Assembly: GCA_964409355.1 (NCBI GenBank)
Contig: CAYPDC010000004.1
Span: forward strand, 6,772 to 70,771
DNA: 64,000 bases
Source of the DNA: PCC-10605 sp964409355
Lineage (GTDB): Bacteria; Cyanobacteriota; Cyanobacteriia; Cyanobacteriales; Cyanobacteriaceae
Direction of reading: 5' to 3'
The position numbers and the translations under genes were made by a program. Below the pieces are notes generated by a model. That model did no database searches and was not told the DNA's origin. It was given only the letters and a program-made list of their open reading frames with translations. Of this stretch, positions 34,774 to 42,963 are shown piece by piece. Every line of letters starts with the position of its first letter. Position 1 is the stretch's first letter.

Positions 34774-34842
34774 TTGAGGCGCGTTCCTTCAGAAGGTGTT
34801 ACTTCTTACTTCCGTCTGACTAATGCAGATGAACGATTTATC
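34774..34842 (-). promoter_or_regulatory. Glutamine riboswitch (glnA RNA class)
   Basis: On the minus strand the three conserved blocks occur in order: CGTTCATC, GACGGAAGTA, and GAAGGAACGCG, separated by variable arms (ACACCTTCT pairs with part of the last block). These are the core sequences of the glutamine-binding glnA-type aptamer that in cyanobacteria activates gifB translation when glutamine rises. The block ends about 35 nt before the start codon of the 48-residue gene, with GAGGAGG as the likely controlled site. Confidence 0.8.
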
Positions 34843-34853
34843 CTTACTCTTTT

Positions 34854-34883
34854 AATATAACTAAAAAGTATCAAATTTGACAA
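34854..34883 (-). promoter_or_regulatory. Promoter of the glutamine-riboswitch transcript
   Basis: On the minus strand TTGTCA (34878-34883) and TATATT (34854-34859) are spaced by 18 bp, a good sigma-70 type promoter. Initiation would fall a few bases before the aptamer. No GTA-N8-TAC NtcA box was recognised over it. Confidence 0.6.
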
Positions 34884-34967
34884 CTTTTTTTTCTAACGAA
34901 TTGTAAAGATTTTAGAAATTAGGGTGTTAGGGGAGTTTCTGAATTCTTAATTCTTAATTTCTCCTTC

Positions 34968-35144
34968 TTATTCCTCGGTTTCTTCTTCTTCTTTCGTGGA
35001 ATAAACAAAGCTGTTTGCTTTACCCGTTAAAACAGATTTACCCAAAGATAGGGCTTTTTGAGCTTGTAATTCAGCTTTTTTGATCCAATGGGCGCGACGT
35101 TGATTACGTTTAGATTTAGAGGTTTTCTTCTTCGGTACTGCCAT
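34968..35144 (-). CDS. rpmF: 50S ribosomal protein L32
   Basis: 58 residues, starting MAVPKKKTSKSKRNQRRAHW, the diagnostic bL32 N-terminus, followed by a helical middle and an acidic tail (TKEEEETEE). The cyanobacterial/plastid type lacks the zinc-binding cysteines of some bacterial L32s, as here. It is encoded alone, about 85 bp upstream of the glutamine-riboswitch promoter on the same strand. Confidence 0.93.
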   Translation of the reverse strand: MAVPKKKTSKSKRNQRRAHWIKKAELQAQKALSLGKSVLTGKANSFVYSTKEEEETEE

Positions 35145-35336
35145 AAGTTTTAATAAAAATAATAGTTATTCTGTTTATTTACACAACTTCACTATTTTAA
35201 CCATAGTTAATGGGTGCTGACAATATTCTTCTAGTTTTCCACAAAAAAAATAAATCAAACAGGTGTGGGATGAATACTTCTACTACGATCAGCACAAGTT
35301 TCTAGCAACAAAATAAACATTCTATCACCTGAGTTC

Positions 35337-35534
35337 GGTATAAAATTTTAGGTGATGTAAAGGTATCGGGTGTCAGGTATTAGGTTCAAGAATTTATAAA
35401 AAATATATCTAAATCGATTTTATGATGTTCAATTCGGGATATTAAATATTTAATCTTCAGAAAAAAAACCGCCAAACCTGCTGCCTGATGCCTGAAACCT
35501 GCCTTTATACTATATTCTTGCATCGAACTGAGGT
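35337..35534. mobile_element. Complete ACCTGAGTTCG TIR element, subtype 2, with 6-bp target duplication
   Basis: The left end is ACCTGAGTTCGGTATA; the reverse-complemented right end is ACCTCAGTTCGATGCA. The 6-bp sequence TCTATC flanks the element exactly on both sides (35331-35336 and 35535-35540). It is 198 bp, AT-rich and non-coding. Related fragments lie at 6060-6222 and 37425-37500. It is a MITE-like element mobilised in trans. Confidence 0.85.
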
Positions 35535-35620
35535 TCTATCTAGTCACAATTTAGGAAATTGTGATCAGTGTTGGTAGTTCACTGTAAAATATAAGGAGAA
35601 ATAGTAGGTAAAAAATAGTA

Positions 35621-35962
35621 ATGACAGAAGTGAATAATCAAAAAACATTAGAGGCAATGAAAAATTTTGCCGAACAATATGCCAAGCGTACGGGAACTTA
35701 TTTTTGTGCTGAACCCTCTGTAACGGCTGTTGTAATACAAGGGTTGGCTCGTCATAAAGAAGAATTGGGATCTCCTCTTTGTCCTTGTCGTCACTACGAA
35801 GATAAAGAAGCGGAGGTGAAAGATACCTTTTGGAATTGCCCTTGTGTTCCAATGAGAGAGCGCAAAGAATGTCACTGTATGTTGTTTATTACCCCAGACA
35901 ATGAATTTGCGGGGGATAAGCAAGAAATTTCTTGGGAAGACTTAAATAGTGCTACCTATTAG
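35621..35962 (+). CDS. ftrC: Ferredoxin-thioredoxin reductase, catalytic (beta) chain
   Basis: 113 residues. Conserved cysteines for the 4Fe-4S cluster and redox disulfide occur in YFCAEPS, CPCRHYED and NCPCVPMRERKECHCMLF, the family arrangement. It passes electrons from photosynthetic ferredoxin to thioredoxin, switching Calvin-cycle enzymes. The variable chain gene (ftrV) is not nearby. It starts about 85 bp after a repeat element. Confidence 0.96.
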   Translation: MTEVNNQKTLEAMKNFAEQYAKRTGTYFCAEPSVTAVVIQGLARHKEELGSPLCPCRHYEDKEAEVKDTFWNCPCVPMRERKECHCMLFITPDNEFAGDKQEISWEDLNSATY

Positions 35963-36025
35963 GTATCTCCAACTTAGGTAGTTAGGTAATTGTTGGTTTC
36001 TTGGTCTAAAATCATTTGAATATTA

Positions 36026-37389
36026 TTATAGATGTTTGGTGACTATATCCATTAAGTCATTAGGTAATAAGCCGTGATAGTTTGGTTTTTGTAGATTATC
36101 GGAGGCTATATAGTATTTAGCTTTCTCTTCTGGGCTATAAAATAGTCCATCTTGGTAATTGTAAGTGCCATTGGTTAAAAATTTTAAGGTCATAAAAGGA
36201 TGAGTTGTGCCTCCTTTTCTTAGGTTTATTTCAATGGCATATAATTGCCATTGATTATTTTTTTTGACAGCTAAAAAATCAACTCCAAATCTCTCCATTG
36301 CACCTTTTTTAACTAATTCTTCTCCTACTTTTAAGGCTAATTCTTGCAGTTGTAAACGATAGCTGCTATCCGCAGGAAATGAACATCCTAAGTAAATTTG
36401 TTGCTCTTCTCCACCTAAAATTTGATCATGGGTGGATAGTATTTCTACTTTTCCATTAGGGGTAATATATCCTTGTACACTCGGTGAATATTTCTCTTTT
36501 CCCTCGATAAATTCCTCGACTATTACTCCTAATTCAGGGATGCGATCGCAGTATGTTAGCCATGTTTCTCCTTCTCCTTGCACCTTGGCTTCATGAATAA
36601 TTTGGGCAATTAAATTTTCACATTTAACTAATGATAAATCAGAGGAAAAAAGTGCAGATATACCACTAAGATCTAAAACGGCATTACCCTCTCCTGAAAA
36701 GCCTTCATTGAGTTTAAATACTACTTTCTTTAAATTAGTTTTTCGCATCAATAATTCCGCTGTTTCTCTGATTAAATCATCAATAGTAAATACTAATTTG
36801 CTACCGTCGGGATGAAGTAAATTGCATTGAGCAAAAATTTCTCTACTACCACTTTTCGAGCCCCAATAGCTTAATTCTGGACTGGATGCCAATAAAGGAA
36901 TGTCTAATTTGATCGATAATTCTTGTTCTAAGGGAGTAGAATTAAAACAAACCATATAACTTTTATTTGGACGTAAAGAATTCTTAATTTTTGTTACTAA
37001 ACGTGGTCTTTCTAGTATTTTTTGTGTCAGTGGTTTTAATGAACAATCATAGGTGGTTAATAATAATAATAATCTTTCTCTGGCATGGGAAAAGGGAATG
37101 CTGGGAAGAAGTTGTAGGTAATAGTCAACGATAATTGGCGATAGAGGTTGTGCGGTGACGTAAATCAGCCGAGTATGGGGATTTCTTAACCGAATTAAGG
37201 AAAATAATTGTCTTTCTTCGTAATGTAAAAAACCTGCTACTTTTTGCCCACTCTTTGATCTATGCTAAAGGAAGGAATGACTAATATATCCGTGTCGTCT
37301 TCGTCCAAAATATCCCTATCTTGCCAACAATGACGCAGTTTTTCTTGTAATTCTGTAAATCTTTGTTTTTCTAACGGAGTAATTGTCAT
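36026..37389 (-). pseudogene. Peptide ligase PGM1-related ATP-grasp protein, interrupted by a frameshift
   Basis: The start is an ATG at 37389 with AAGGAG upstream. The first frame reads MTITPLEKQRFTELQEKLRH ... SFSIDQRVGKK, then hits a stop. One base back, the sequence continues VAGFLHYEERQLFSLIRLRN, YVTAQPLSPIIVDYYLQLLP and joins the 309-residue downstream frame without another break. That frame carries ATP-grasp features: VVFKLNEGFSGEGNAVL, VEEFIEGKEKYSPSVQ, FGVDFLAV and AIEINLRKGGTTHPF. The lesion is a run of five T at 37241-37245, where six would restore a product of about 453 residues. It could be a true mutation or a homopolymer error. Confidence 0.8.
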
Positions 37390-37424
37390 TTTCTTTCTCC
37401 TTTTACCTTCCTTTCTTTAATATA

Positions 37425-37500
37425 ACCTCAGTTCGATGCAAAAATATCGGATAGGGGCAGGTTTCAGGTTTGACGGTGTGATTTTCGGAAAATTATATTA
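37425..37500. repeat. ACCTGAGTTCG-family fragment (subtype 2, one end)
   Basis: ACCTCAGTTCGATGCAAAAA and GGCAGGTTTCAGG match the reverse complement of the right half of 35337-35534. The other end is absent. It lies in the leader between the ATP-grasp gene and the TauE-like gene. Confidence 0.6.
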
Positions 37501-37583
37501 TTCAATCTATGATCCCTGAAAGTGGTACTGCTCGATCGCATTTTTCTTTCTTTTTATTTACAAATATTTATTAATGAAATCCT

Positions 37584-38348
37584 GTGACTATTCTGACAAC
37601 ATTTCAACTATTTTTTTTAGTCCTTATTTTCCTCTTCACCAGCATTATTGGGGTGGTGACGGGTAGCAATTCTTTAATTACTGTGCCAGTAATGTTAGAA
37701 TTTGGCATATCTCCCCAAGATGCGATCGCAACTAATATGTTAGCACTAATATTTATGAGTATTGGGGGGACAATTCCTTTTTTAAAAGGTGATATTTTAA
37801 AACAAAGACAAGATATACCCTTACTGTCAATTTTAACAGTTATGGGTTCAATTATAGGAGCATTATTAGTATTAGTAATTCCTAGCGAGACTATGCCTTT
37901 ACTGATTTCTATTTTCATGATAGCCGTTTTAATTTTCTCAATAATTAACCGAAATAAAGGGGTAGAAAAACAGGAAGAATCATCGCCTTTAGAGAAAAAA
38001 ATTGGTTATCTTCTTACTTTTTTACTAGGTATTTATGGCGGATTTTTTAGCGGAGGATATGTCACGACTTTAACAGCCATTTTTATTGGCTGTTTAAACA
38101 TGACATTTTTAGAAGCGGTAGCAATTACGAAAGTTTTAAATATTTTTTCTTCTCTAATTGCAACGGCTATTTTTATGAGTCAAGGATTAGTGGATTATCC
38201 CTTGGGAATTATTTTGGGAATAACGATGTTTTTTGGAGCAATATTAGGGGCAAAATTTGCGATTAAAATCAGCAATTTATGGTTAAGAAGAATCTTTATC
38301 GTGACGGTAATTATTTTAGCCATTAGAAATATATTGAGCTTATTTTAG
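37584..38348 (+). CDS. TauE/SafE-family sulfite/organosulfonate exporter
   Basis: 254 residues with a GTG start at 37584 (the nearby ATG at 37574 is out of frame). About seven to eight membrane helices. The family's duplicated motif appears as GSNSLITVPVMLEFGISPQDAIATN in the first half and GFFSGGYVTTLTAIFIGC in the second, with TKVLNIFSS echoing the first-repeat ATN. TauE/SafE proteins export sulfite, sulfoacetate or similar anions; the substrate here is unknown. A glycosyl sulfonate pathway gene (sqdB) lies 5 kb away, probably by chance. Confidence 0.85.
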   Translation: MTILTTFQLFFLVLIFLFTSIIGVVTGSNSLITVPVMLEFGISPQDAIATNMLALIFMSIGGTIPFLKGDILKQRQDIPLLSILTVMGSIIGALLVLVIPSETMPLLISIFMIAVLIFSIINRNKGVEKQEESSPLEKKIGYLLTFLLGIYGGFFSGGYVTTLTAIFIGCLNMTFLEAVAITKVLNIFSSLIATAIFMSQGLVDYPLGIILGITMFFGAILGAKFAIKISNLWLRRIFIVTVIILAIRNILSLF

Positions 38349-38397
38349 TTGTGAGATGATCATGAAAATTAAGAATTAATAACTATCAATTATCAAA

Positions 38398-38419
38398 TAT
38401 AGCAGTCCTGATTGCTATA
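38398..38419. terminator. 22-bp hairpin made of two TATAGCAATC ends
   Basis: TATAGCAGTC-CT-GATTGCTATA is a near-perfect hairpin lying between convergent genes. It consists of just the two terminal repeats of the TATAGCAATCAG family with no body. It may work as a bidirectional terminator. Confidence 0.5.
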
Positions 38420-38437
38420 TTAAGTATAAACTATGAA

Positions 38438-39037
38438 TTAAATACCGTTTAAAATTTGGATTTCTAAAGAAGTTAATTCTCTCCATTCACCGACATTTAA
38501 ACCCTCTAAAGTTAAAGATAATTTTTGATTAATACCAATTTTTACTCTGATTAATCGTAGAGTGGGATAACCAACGGCGGCAGTCATCCTTCTTACTTGA
38601 CGGTTTCTCCCCTCGGTTAAGGTTAACTCTAGCCAAGCGGTGGGAATGTTTTTGCGATAACGAATGGGAGGATTGCGAGGGGGTAATTCTGGTTCAGATT
38701 TTAACAAAGATGCGATCGCCTCTTTGGTTTTTTTGCCTTGAATCACCACTCCTTGGGCTAATTTTTTGATAGCTTCAGGAGTAGGGATATTTTCCACCTG
38801 CACCCAATAAGTGCGAGGATGGGCAAAACTAGGCTCACAAAGACGATGTTTAACGCTGGGATTATCCGTTAATAATAGCAATCCTTCGCTGTCTAAATCA
38901 AGTCTGCCCACAGAATAAATATTAGGTATATTAATATAGTCTTTTAAAGTTTGTCTAGTGTCTTTATGGGGGCTATCATCGGTAAATTGACACAAAACAT
39001 TATAGGGTTTATAAAATAAAATATATTGATAACTCAT
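38438..39037 (-). CDS. rluE: RluE/RsuA-family rRNA pseudouridine synthase
   Basis: 199 residues. YILFYKPYNVLCQF and the catalytic GRLDLDSEGLLLLTD (Asp nucleophile), then EGRNRQVRRMTAAVGYPTLRL, are typical. No S4 domain precedes it, which together with the length points to the RluE subgroup modifying 23S rRNA. It is divergent from the DUF2079 gene with only 42 bp between the starts, so the promoters must overlap. Confidence 0.9.
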   Translation of the reverse strand: MSYQYILFYKPYNVLCQFTDDSPHKDTRQTLKDYINIPNIYSVGRLDLDSEGLLLLTDNPSVKHRLCEPSFAHPRTYWVQVENIPTPEAIKKLAQGVVIQGKKTKEAIASLLKSEPELPPRNPPIRYRKNIPTAWLELTLTEGRNRQVRRMTAAVGYPTLRLIRVKIGINQKLSLTLEGLNVGEWRELTSLEIQILNGI

Positions 39038-39079
39038 TGCTTATTTTTTCATACTTAAATTATATTTTTAAATTAAATA

Positions 39080-40480
39080 ATGAAGACTTTAATCAATAAA
39101 TATAACAACATAATAACATATACTATCATTAGTTTTTTAGTTTTTTTTCTCGCTAGTAGTGTACGTCATATTTTATTTAATTCCCATGCCTTTGATTTAG
39201 GTATTTTTGACAATGGTATTTACCTTATTTCTCAAGGAAAAACGCCTTATATTTCTTTTCGAGAATTACATATTTTAGGAGATCATGCTGCTTGGATTCT
39301 CTATTTTATTGCCCCTCTCTATTATATTTTTCCCTCTGTTTATTGGCTATTTTTTCTTCAATCCTTAGTAAGTGCGATCACAATTTTTCCTATTTGGAAA
39401 TTAAGTAAATTAAGCGATTTAAGTGACTCAAAAGCAAAGACTGTTTGTCTGATTTATCTTTTATATCCCCTAATCTTTAACGTCAATTTATTTGACTTTC
39501 ACCCTGAAGTGATTGCCTTACCTTTATTTTTTACTGCCCTTTTAGCCGTGAGATTAGATAAACTTATTTGGTTTATTGTTTCTATCATGTTCATCTTAGG
39601 ATGTAAAGCAGTTTTAGCCCTAAATATAATAATGATGGGAATGTGGCTAATGATATTTTATGGTAAAAAAACTTACGGTTTAATTGCTATTTTTAGCGGA
39701 GTGTTTTGGTTTATTATTGCCACTCAATTAATTATCCCGACTTTCAGTGGAGAAGAAGCCGCCGCCGTCAGTCGTTATGGATTTTTAGGTGATTCTGTCA
39801 CAAAAATTGCCTTAAATTTAATCTTTAAGCCACGAATTATTTTATCTCACCTTTTTACCCTAGCTAATGCGGAATATTTAGTCTTACTATTTTTACCGGT
39901 AATTCCCGTGTTAGCATGGCAACAAATGTATAATTTAATTCCTGCTATCCCCACTCTTTTTCTTAATTTAATAACCGAATATCAACCCCAAAAAGATTTA
40001 GTTCATCAATATTCATTACCAATAATTCCTTTTTTAATTTTTACCATTATAGCAAGTTTAGCCCATGGTAAAACATGGCTTTATCACAGTGTCAAAATCA
40101 GAATTTGGTCATTAATACTCTTTTTTGCCTTGGCTAAATATGTTTATTTTTTCCCCAATGGTTTATATTTAAAAAATTTCCATACATGGAAGGCAAGTAA
40201 TGAAGCTATCAAAATAATTGACACGAAAGAAAGTGTTTTTACCGCCCCTCAATTTGCCCCTCATTTAACCCATCGTTTAACCATTGATTTAGCTATAGAT
40301 ACTATCAATTATGAGCAAGTTAGTAAATTTAATTATGTACTTTTAAATCTTGATAATCCCACAGGATATAGTTCGGCAGAAGACATTAAAAATCTTATTA
40401 ATTTTCTTGAAAAAAACTCCCTATTTATATTAGAGTATCATCAGAATGATATTTATTTATTTAAACAAAATAAAGCCTGA
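39080..40480 (+). CDS. DUF2079 membrane protein
   Basis: 466 residues with roughly ten membrane helices. The DUF2079 signature HAFDLGIFDNGIYLISQG and the first-loop ELHILGDHAAWILYFIAPLY precede FDFHPEVIALPLFF. A C-terminal soluble portion follows from about residue 370. The topology and acidic first loop resemble GT-C-type glycosyltransferases, so a lipid-linked sugar transferase role is possible but unproven. No sugar-pathway gene is adjacent. Confidence 0.85.
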   Translation: MKTLINKYNNIITYTIISFLVFFLASSVRHILFNSHAFDLGIFDNGIYLISQGKTPYISFRELHILGDHAAWILYFIAPLYYIFPSVYWLFFLQSLVSAITIFPIWKLSKLSDLSDSKAKTVCLIYLLYPLIFNVNLFDFHPEVIALPLFFTALLAVRLDKLIWFIVSIMFILGCKAVLALNIIMMGMWLMIFYGKKTYGLIAIFSGVFWFIIATQLIIPTFSGEEAAAVSRYGFLGDSVTKIALNLIFKPRIILSHLFTLANAEYLVLLFLPVIPVLAWQQMYNLIPAIPTLFLNLITEYQPQKDLVHQYSLPIIPFLIFTIIASLAHGKTWLYHSVKIRIWSLILFFALAKYVYFFPNGLYLKNFHTWKASNEAIKIIDTKESVFTAPQFAPHLTHRLTIDLAIDTINYEQVSKFNYVLLNLDNPTGYSSAEDIKNLINFLEKNSLFILEYHQNDIYLFKQNKA

Positions 40481-40534
40481 AGTTATACCATAATACCTTC
40501 AATAAAATCTTGAAATATTAACATGATTTTAATA

Positions 40535-40698
40535 TATAGCAATCAGTTATGAGTTGTGAGAATACTATCCTCCCTAACCCCCCTTAAATAAAGCAGGACT
40601 GTTTCATTTTCGAGAAACAAAAAAGAGAGGGAGATAGGGAGAAAGGGGGATGGGGGAATTTAGTTGAAATTTCTTATAAATAATTCCTGATTGCTATA
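40535..40698. mobile_element. TIR element, TATAGCAATCAG family, complete copy
   Basis: The exact 12-bp terminal inverted repeats TATAGCAATCAG / CTGATTGCTATA bound a 164-bp non-coding body. The body contains GAGAGGGAGATAGGGAGAAAG, a purine-rich tract also found at 61604-61641. A diverged relative lies between cbiQ and cbiO (52956-53063) and a body-less hairpin at 38398. TATA ends are compatible with TA target duplication. Confidence 0.75.
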
Positions 40699-40753
40699 AT
40701 CATTGGACTAAACACCTTTTCACTTTTGGCATATAACAAAAGAAGCCTAAACC

Positions 40754-41815
40754 TCATTGAATTAACATCGCATCCCCAAAAGAATAGAAACGATATTTTT
40801 CCCTAATTGCCTCCTCATAAACCTTCATCAATCTTTCTCTCCCAATTAAAGCACTAACCAACATTAATAAACTCGATTTCGGTAAATGAAAATTAGTAAT
40901 TAATCCATCAATCACTTGAAACTGATACCCCGGATAGATAAATAAATTGGTTTTTCCCTCAAATGCCTGTAAACTACCACATTCTTTGCACACCCCTTCT
41001 AATGTTCTTACAACCGTAGTACCAACTGCTATCACTTTATTTCCCCTCTCTTTTGTTTCCTTGATTAAATTAACGGTTTCTTCCTCAATTTCAATCCATT
41101 CTTGGTGCATATCATGGTTAACAATATTTTCTACCTCCACCGGGCGAAATGTGCCAATGCCGACATGGAGAGTCACTTCCGTTTTATTGATTCCCTTTGC
41201 CTTTAATTGCTCAAATAATCGCTCTGTAAAGTGTAATCCAGCCGTAGGAGATGCGATCGCACCTTGTTTTTGAGCATAAACTGTTTGATACTGTTGAGGA
41301 TTAGCCTCAGATTCAGTGACATAGGGAGGAAAAGGAATCTCCCCCACCTTCTCCAACAAGTGCCAAAAAGAATCTCCCTGCCAAGAAAATTGTAAATATC
41401 TTCCCCCCGTTGCCTCATCCTTATCAACTACCGTTGCCTTTAATAAACCATCACCAAAATAAATTTCACTACCCAAAGAAAAACGCTTCCCCGGTTTCAC
41501 CAACGCCAACCAACAATTATCTTCTGTTTCTTCCACCAACAAAACTTCTACTAGCGCCCCAGTGCTTTTTTTTCCATATAAACGAGCGGGGATAACACGA
41601 GTGTTATTAACAACTAATAAATCTCCTGCGGCTAAAAACTGGGGTAAATCAGCAAAAATCTGATGTTTCAGACTATTTTCTGCTTCAATTACCAACAAAC
41701 GAGAACTATCTCTCGGAATCACTGGATTTTGAGCAATCAATTCTGGGGGTAAAGAATAATCATAACTAGACAACTGCCGATCAATATCTATACTACTTTG
41801 TAGGGTAAAATTCAT
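40754..41815 (-). CDS. queA: S-adenosylmethionine:tRNA ribosyltransferase-isomerase
   Basis: 353 residues: YDYSLPPELIAQNP, DSSRLLV, VVNNTRVIPARLYG, and ASPTAGLHFTERL. Further motifs are VTLHVGIGTFRPV, GTTVVRTLEG, TNLFIYPG and the late NFHLPKSSLLMLVSA. It transfers the ribosyl moiety of SAM to preQ1 in tRNA on the way to queuosine. Monocistronic here, and convergent with the repeat-bounded region at its 3' side. Confidence 0.97.
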   Translation of the reverse strand: MNFTLQSSIDIDRQLSSYDYSLPPELIAQNPVIPRDSSRLLVIEAENSLKHQIFADLPQFLAAGDLLVVNNTRVIPARLYGKKSTGALVEVLLVEETEDNCWLALVKPGKRFSLGSEIYFGDGLLKATVVDKDEATGGRYLQFSWQGDSFWHLLEKVGEIPFPPYVTESEANPQQYQTVYAQKQGAIASPTAGLHFTERLFEQLKAKGINKTEVTLHVGIGTFRPVEVENIVNHDMHQEWIEIEEETVNLIKETKERGNKVIAVGTTVVRTLEGVCKECGSLQAFEGKTNLFIYPGYQFQVIDGLITNFHLPKSSLLMLVSALIGRERLMKVYEEAIREKYRFYSFGDAMLIQ

Positions 41816-41890
41816 ATATTACTTAGAACAATAATCTTATTTTTCACATACTTTTAATCATTATATCTCTTTGGGAATGATTTAAAAAAG

Positions 41891-41918
41891 AAAAAAAAAC
41901 CTGTCTGATTAAGACAGG
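41891..41918 (-). terminator. Intrinsic terminator of hsp20
   Basis: Read on the minus strand, CCTGTCT-TAATC-AGACAGG forms a 7-bp stem followed directly by a run of T. It lies 62 bp after the hsp20 stop. Confidence 0.8.
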
Positions 41919-41979
41919 CAAACAGAGCTAATATAAACTCAATAAAATCGATGATAAACTATGAGTATGGATCATTATA

Positions 41980-42462
41980 CTATGATGCTAAAGCAGGTTT
42001 TTCTTCCGCTCCTAAACTAACTTTAAAGACTTTATTTTTATCATCCTCTAGTTTAGGTAAAGTCAAAGTTAAAATACCGTCATTATAATCAGCAGTTACT
42101 TGGTCATTTTTAACGGGTAATGGTAAGTTAATTACTCGTTCAAATTTACCATAATTAAACTCAGAGATATAGTAACTACCGTCTTTATTTTCTTCATGAC
42201 TATGGTATTCTCCACTAACTTTTACACTGTCACGGGTAACGCTAATATCAAGGTCTTTTTTGTCAATACCCGGCACTAAAACTTTGAGTATTAAACTATC
42301 ATTTTTGTCTGATAATTCCACCGCAGGTTTAAGGGGAGAATTAGGTACATCATCCCAAGTAGTTATTTCATCAAGAAGACGATTCATTTGACGATGTAAA
42401 CTATTGATTTCATATAAGGGATTAAAACGAACAATAGGCATACTTTTAAACCTCCTAATCAA
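41980..42462 (-). CDS. hspA: Small heat-shock protein (Hsp20/alpha-crystallin)
   Basis: 160 residues: an N-terminal arm, then the alpha-crystallin domain from about residue 42 (PAVELSDKNDSLILKVLVPG). FERVINLPLPV and the terminal-strand GILTLTLPKLE follow. It holds unfolding proteins and, in cyanobacteria, protects phycobilisomes and thylakoids. AGGAGG before the ATG gives strong translation initiation. No CIRCE element was recognised upstream. Confidence 0.93.
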   Translation of the reverse strand: MIRRFKSMPIVRFNPLYEINSLHRQMNRLLDEITTWDDVPNSPLKPAVELSDKNDSLILKVLVPGIDKKDLDISVTRDSVKVSGEYHSHEENKDGSYYISEFNYGKFERVINLPLPVKNDQVTADYNDGILTLTLPKLEDDKNKVFKVSLGAEEKPALAS

Positions 42463-42584
42463 CTATTAAAGTACAAATTATTTAACTTTTTATTGCTACC
42501 TTTATCTTGTCATAATCGTTAAGATTGAGCAGGAGAGAAAACCGAAATAAATCAGGTATTGTTTTCCGTATTTTTCCGAAATGA

Positions 42585-42762
42585 ACCTGAGTTCGAGATA
42601 AGTAAAAATGATGAAGACGAGAAGGGGAGAGGGGGAGGAAAATGCTCCAAAATTGTCGATTATTTCCTAGAAAATATTCACTAAAATTGATAAATTAGGG
42701 TTAAAAATCAATTTATATAGTTTTTTTCTCAATACCTATCAAGTTTAACTCCGAACTCAGGT
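42585..42762. mobile_element. Complete ACCTGAGTTCG TIR element, subtype 1, with 6-bp target duplication
   Basis: It starts ACCTGAGTTCG and ends CGAACTCAGGT, a perfect 11-bp terminal inverted repeat. AAATGA flanks it directly on both sides (42579-42584 and 42763-42768). The 178-bp body has no ORF and matches the copies at 19988-20261 and 23679-23815. The rest of the 501-bp hsp20-sqdB gap shows nothing definite. Confidence 0.88.
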
Positions 42763-42963
42763 AAATGAATAGTCAATCGAACTACAAAGTATAGAATATT
42801 AACTACAAACTACAAACTGCGAACTAAATATTCCCCCCTCACCAGAATATGAATGAAGTATAACTGACTGTTCAAAAAAATTTAATTAATGATCTTTTTC
42901 GTGCCAATAATTTGGTACATTAACCTAAATATATTGAGATAATAACAAGAGAACATAGTCACA

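Noticed and set aside
35565..35923. Minus-strand frames opposite ftrC
   Set aside because: They overlap a clear ferredoxin-thioredoxin reductase gene and have no recognisable domain.
37240..37255. Programmed -1 frameshifting in the ATP-grasp gene
   Set aside because: The site reads C-AAA-AAG, not A-AAA-AAG, and I see no clear stimulatory hairpin or internal SD; a one-base loss in a homopolymer is simpler.
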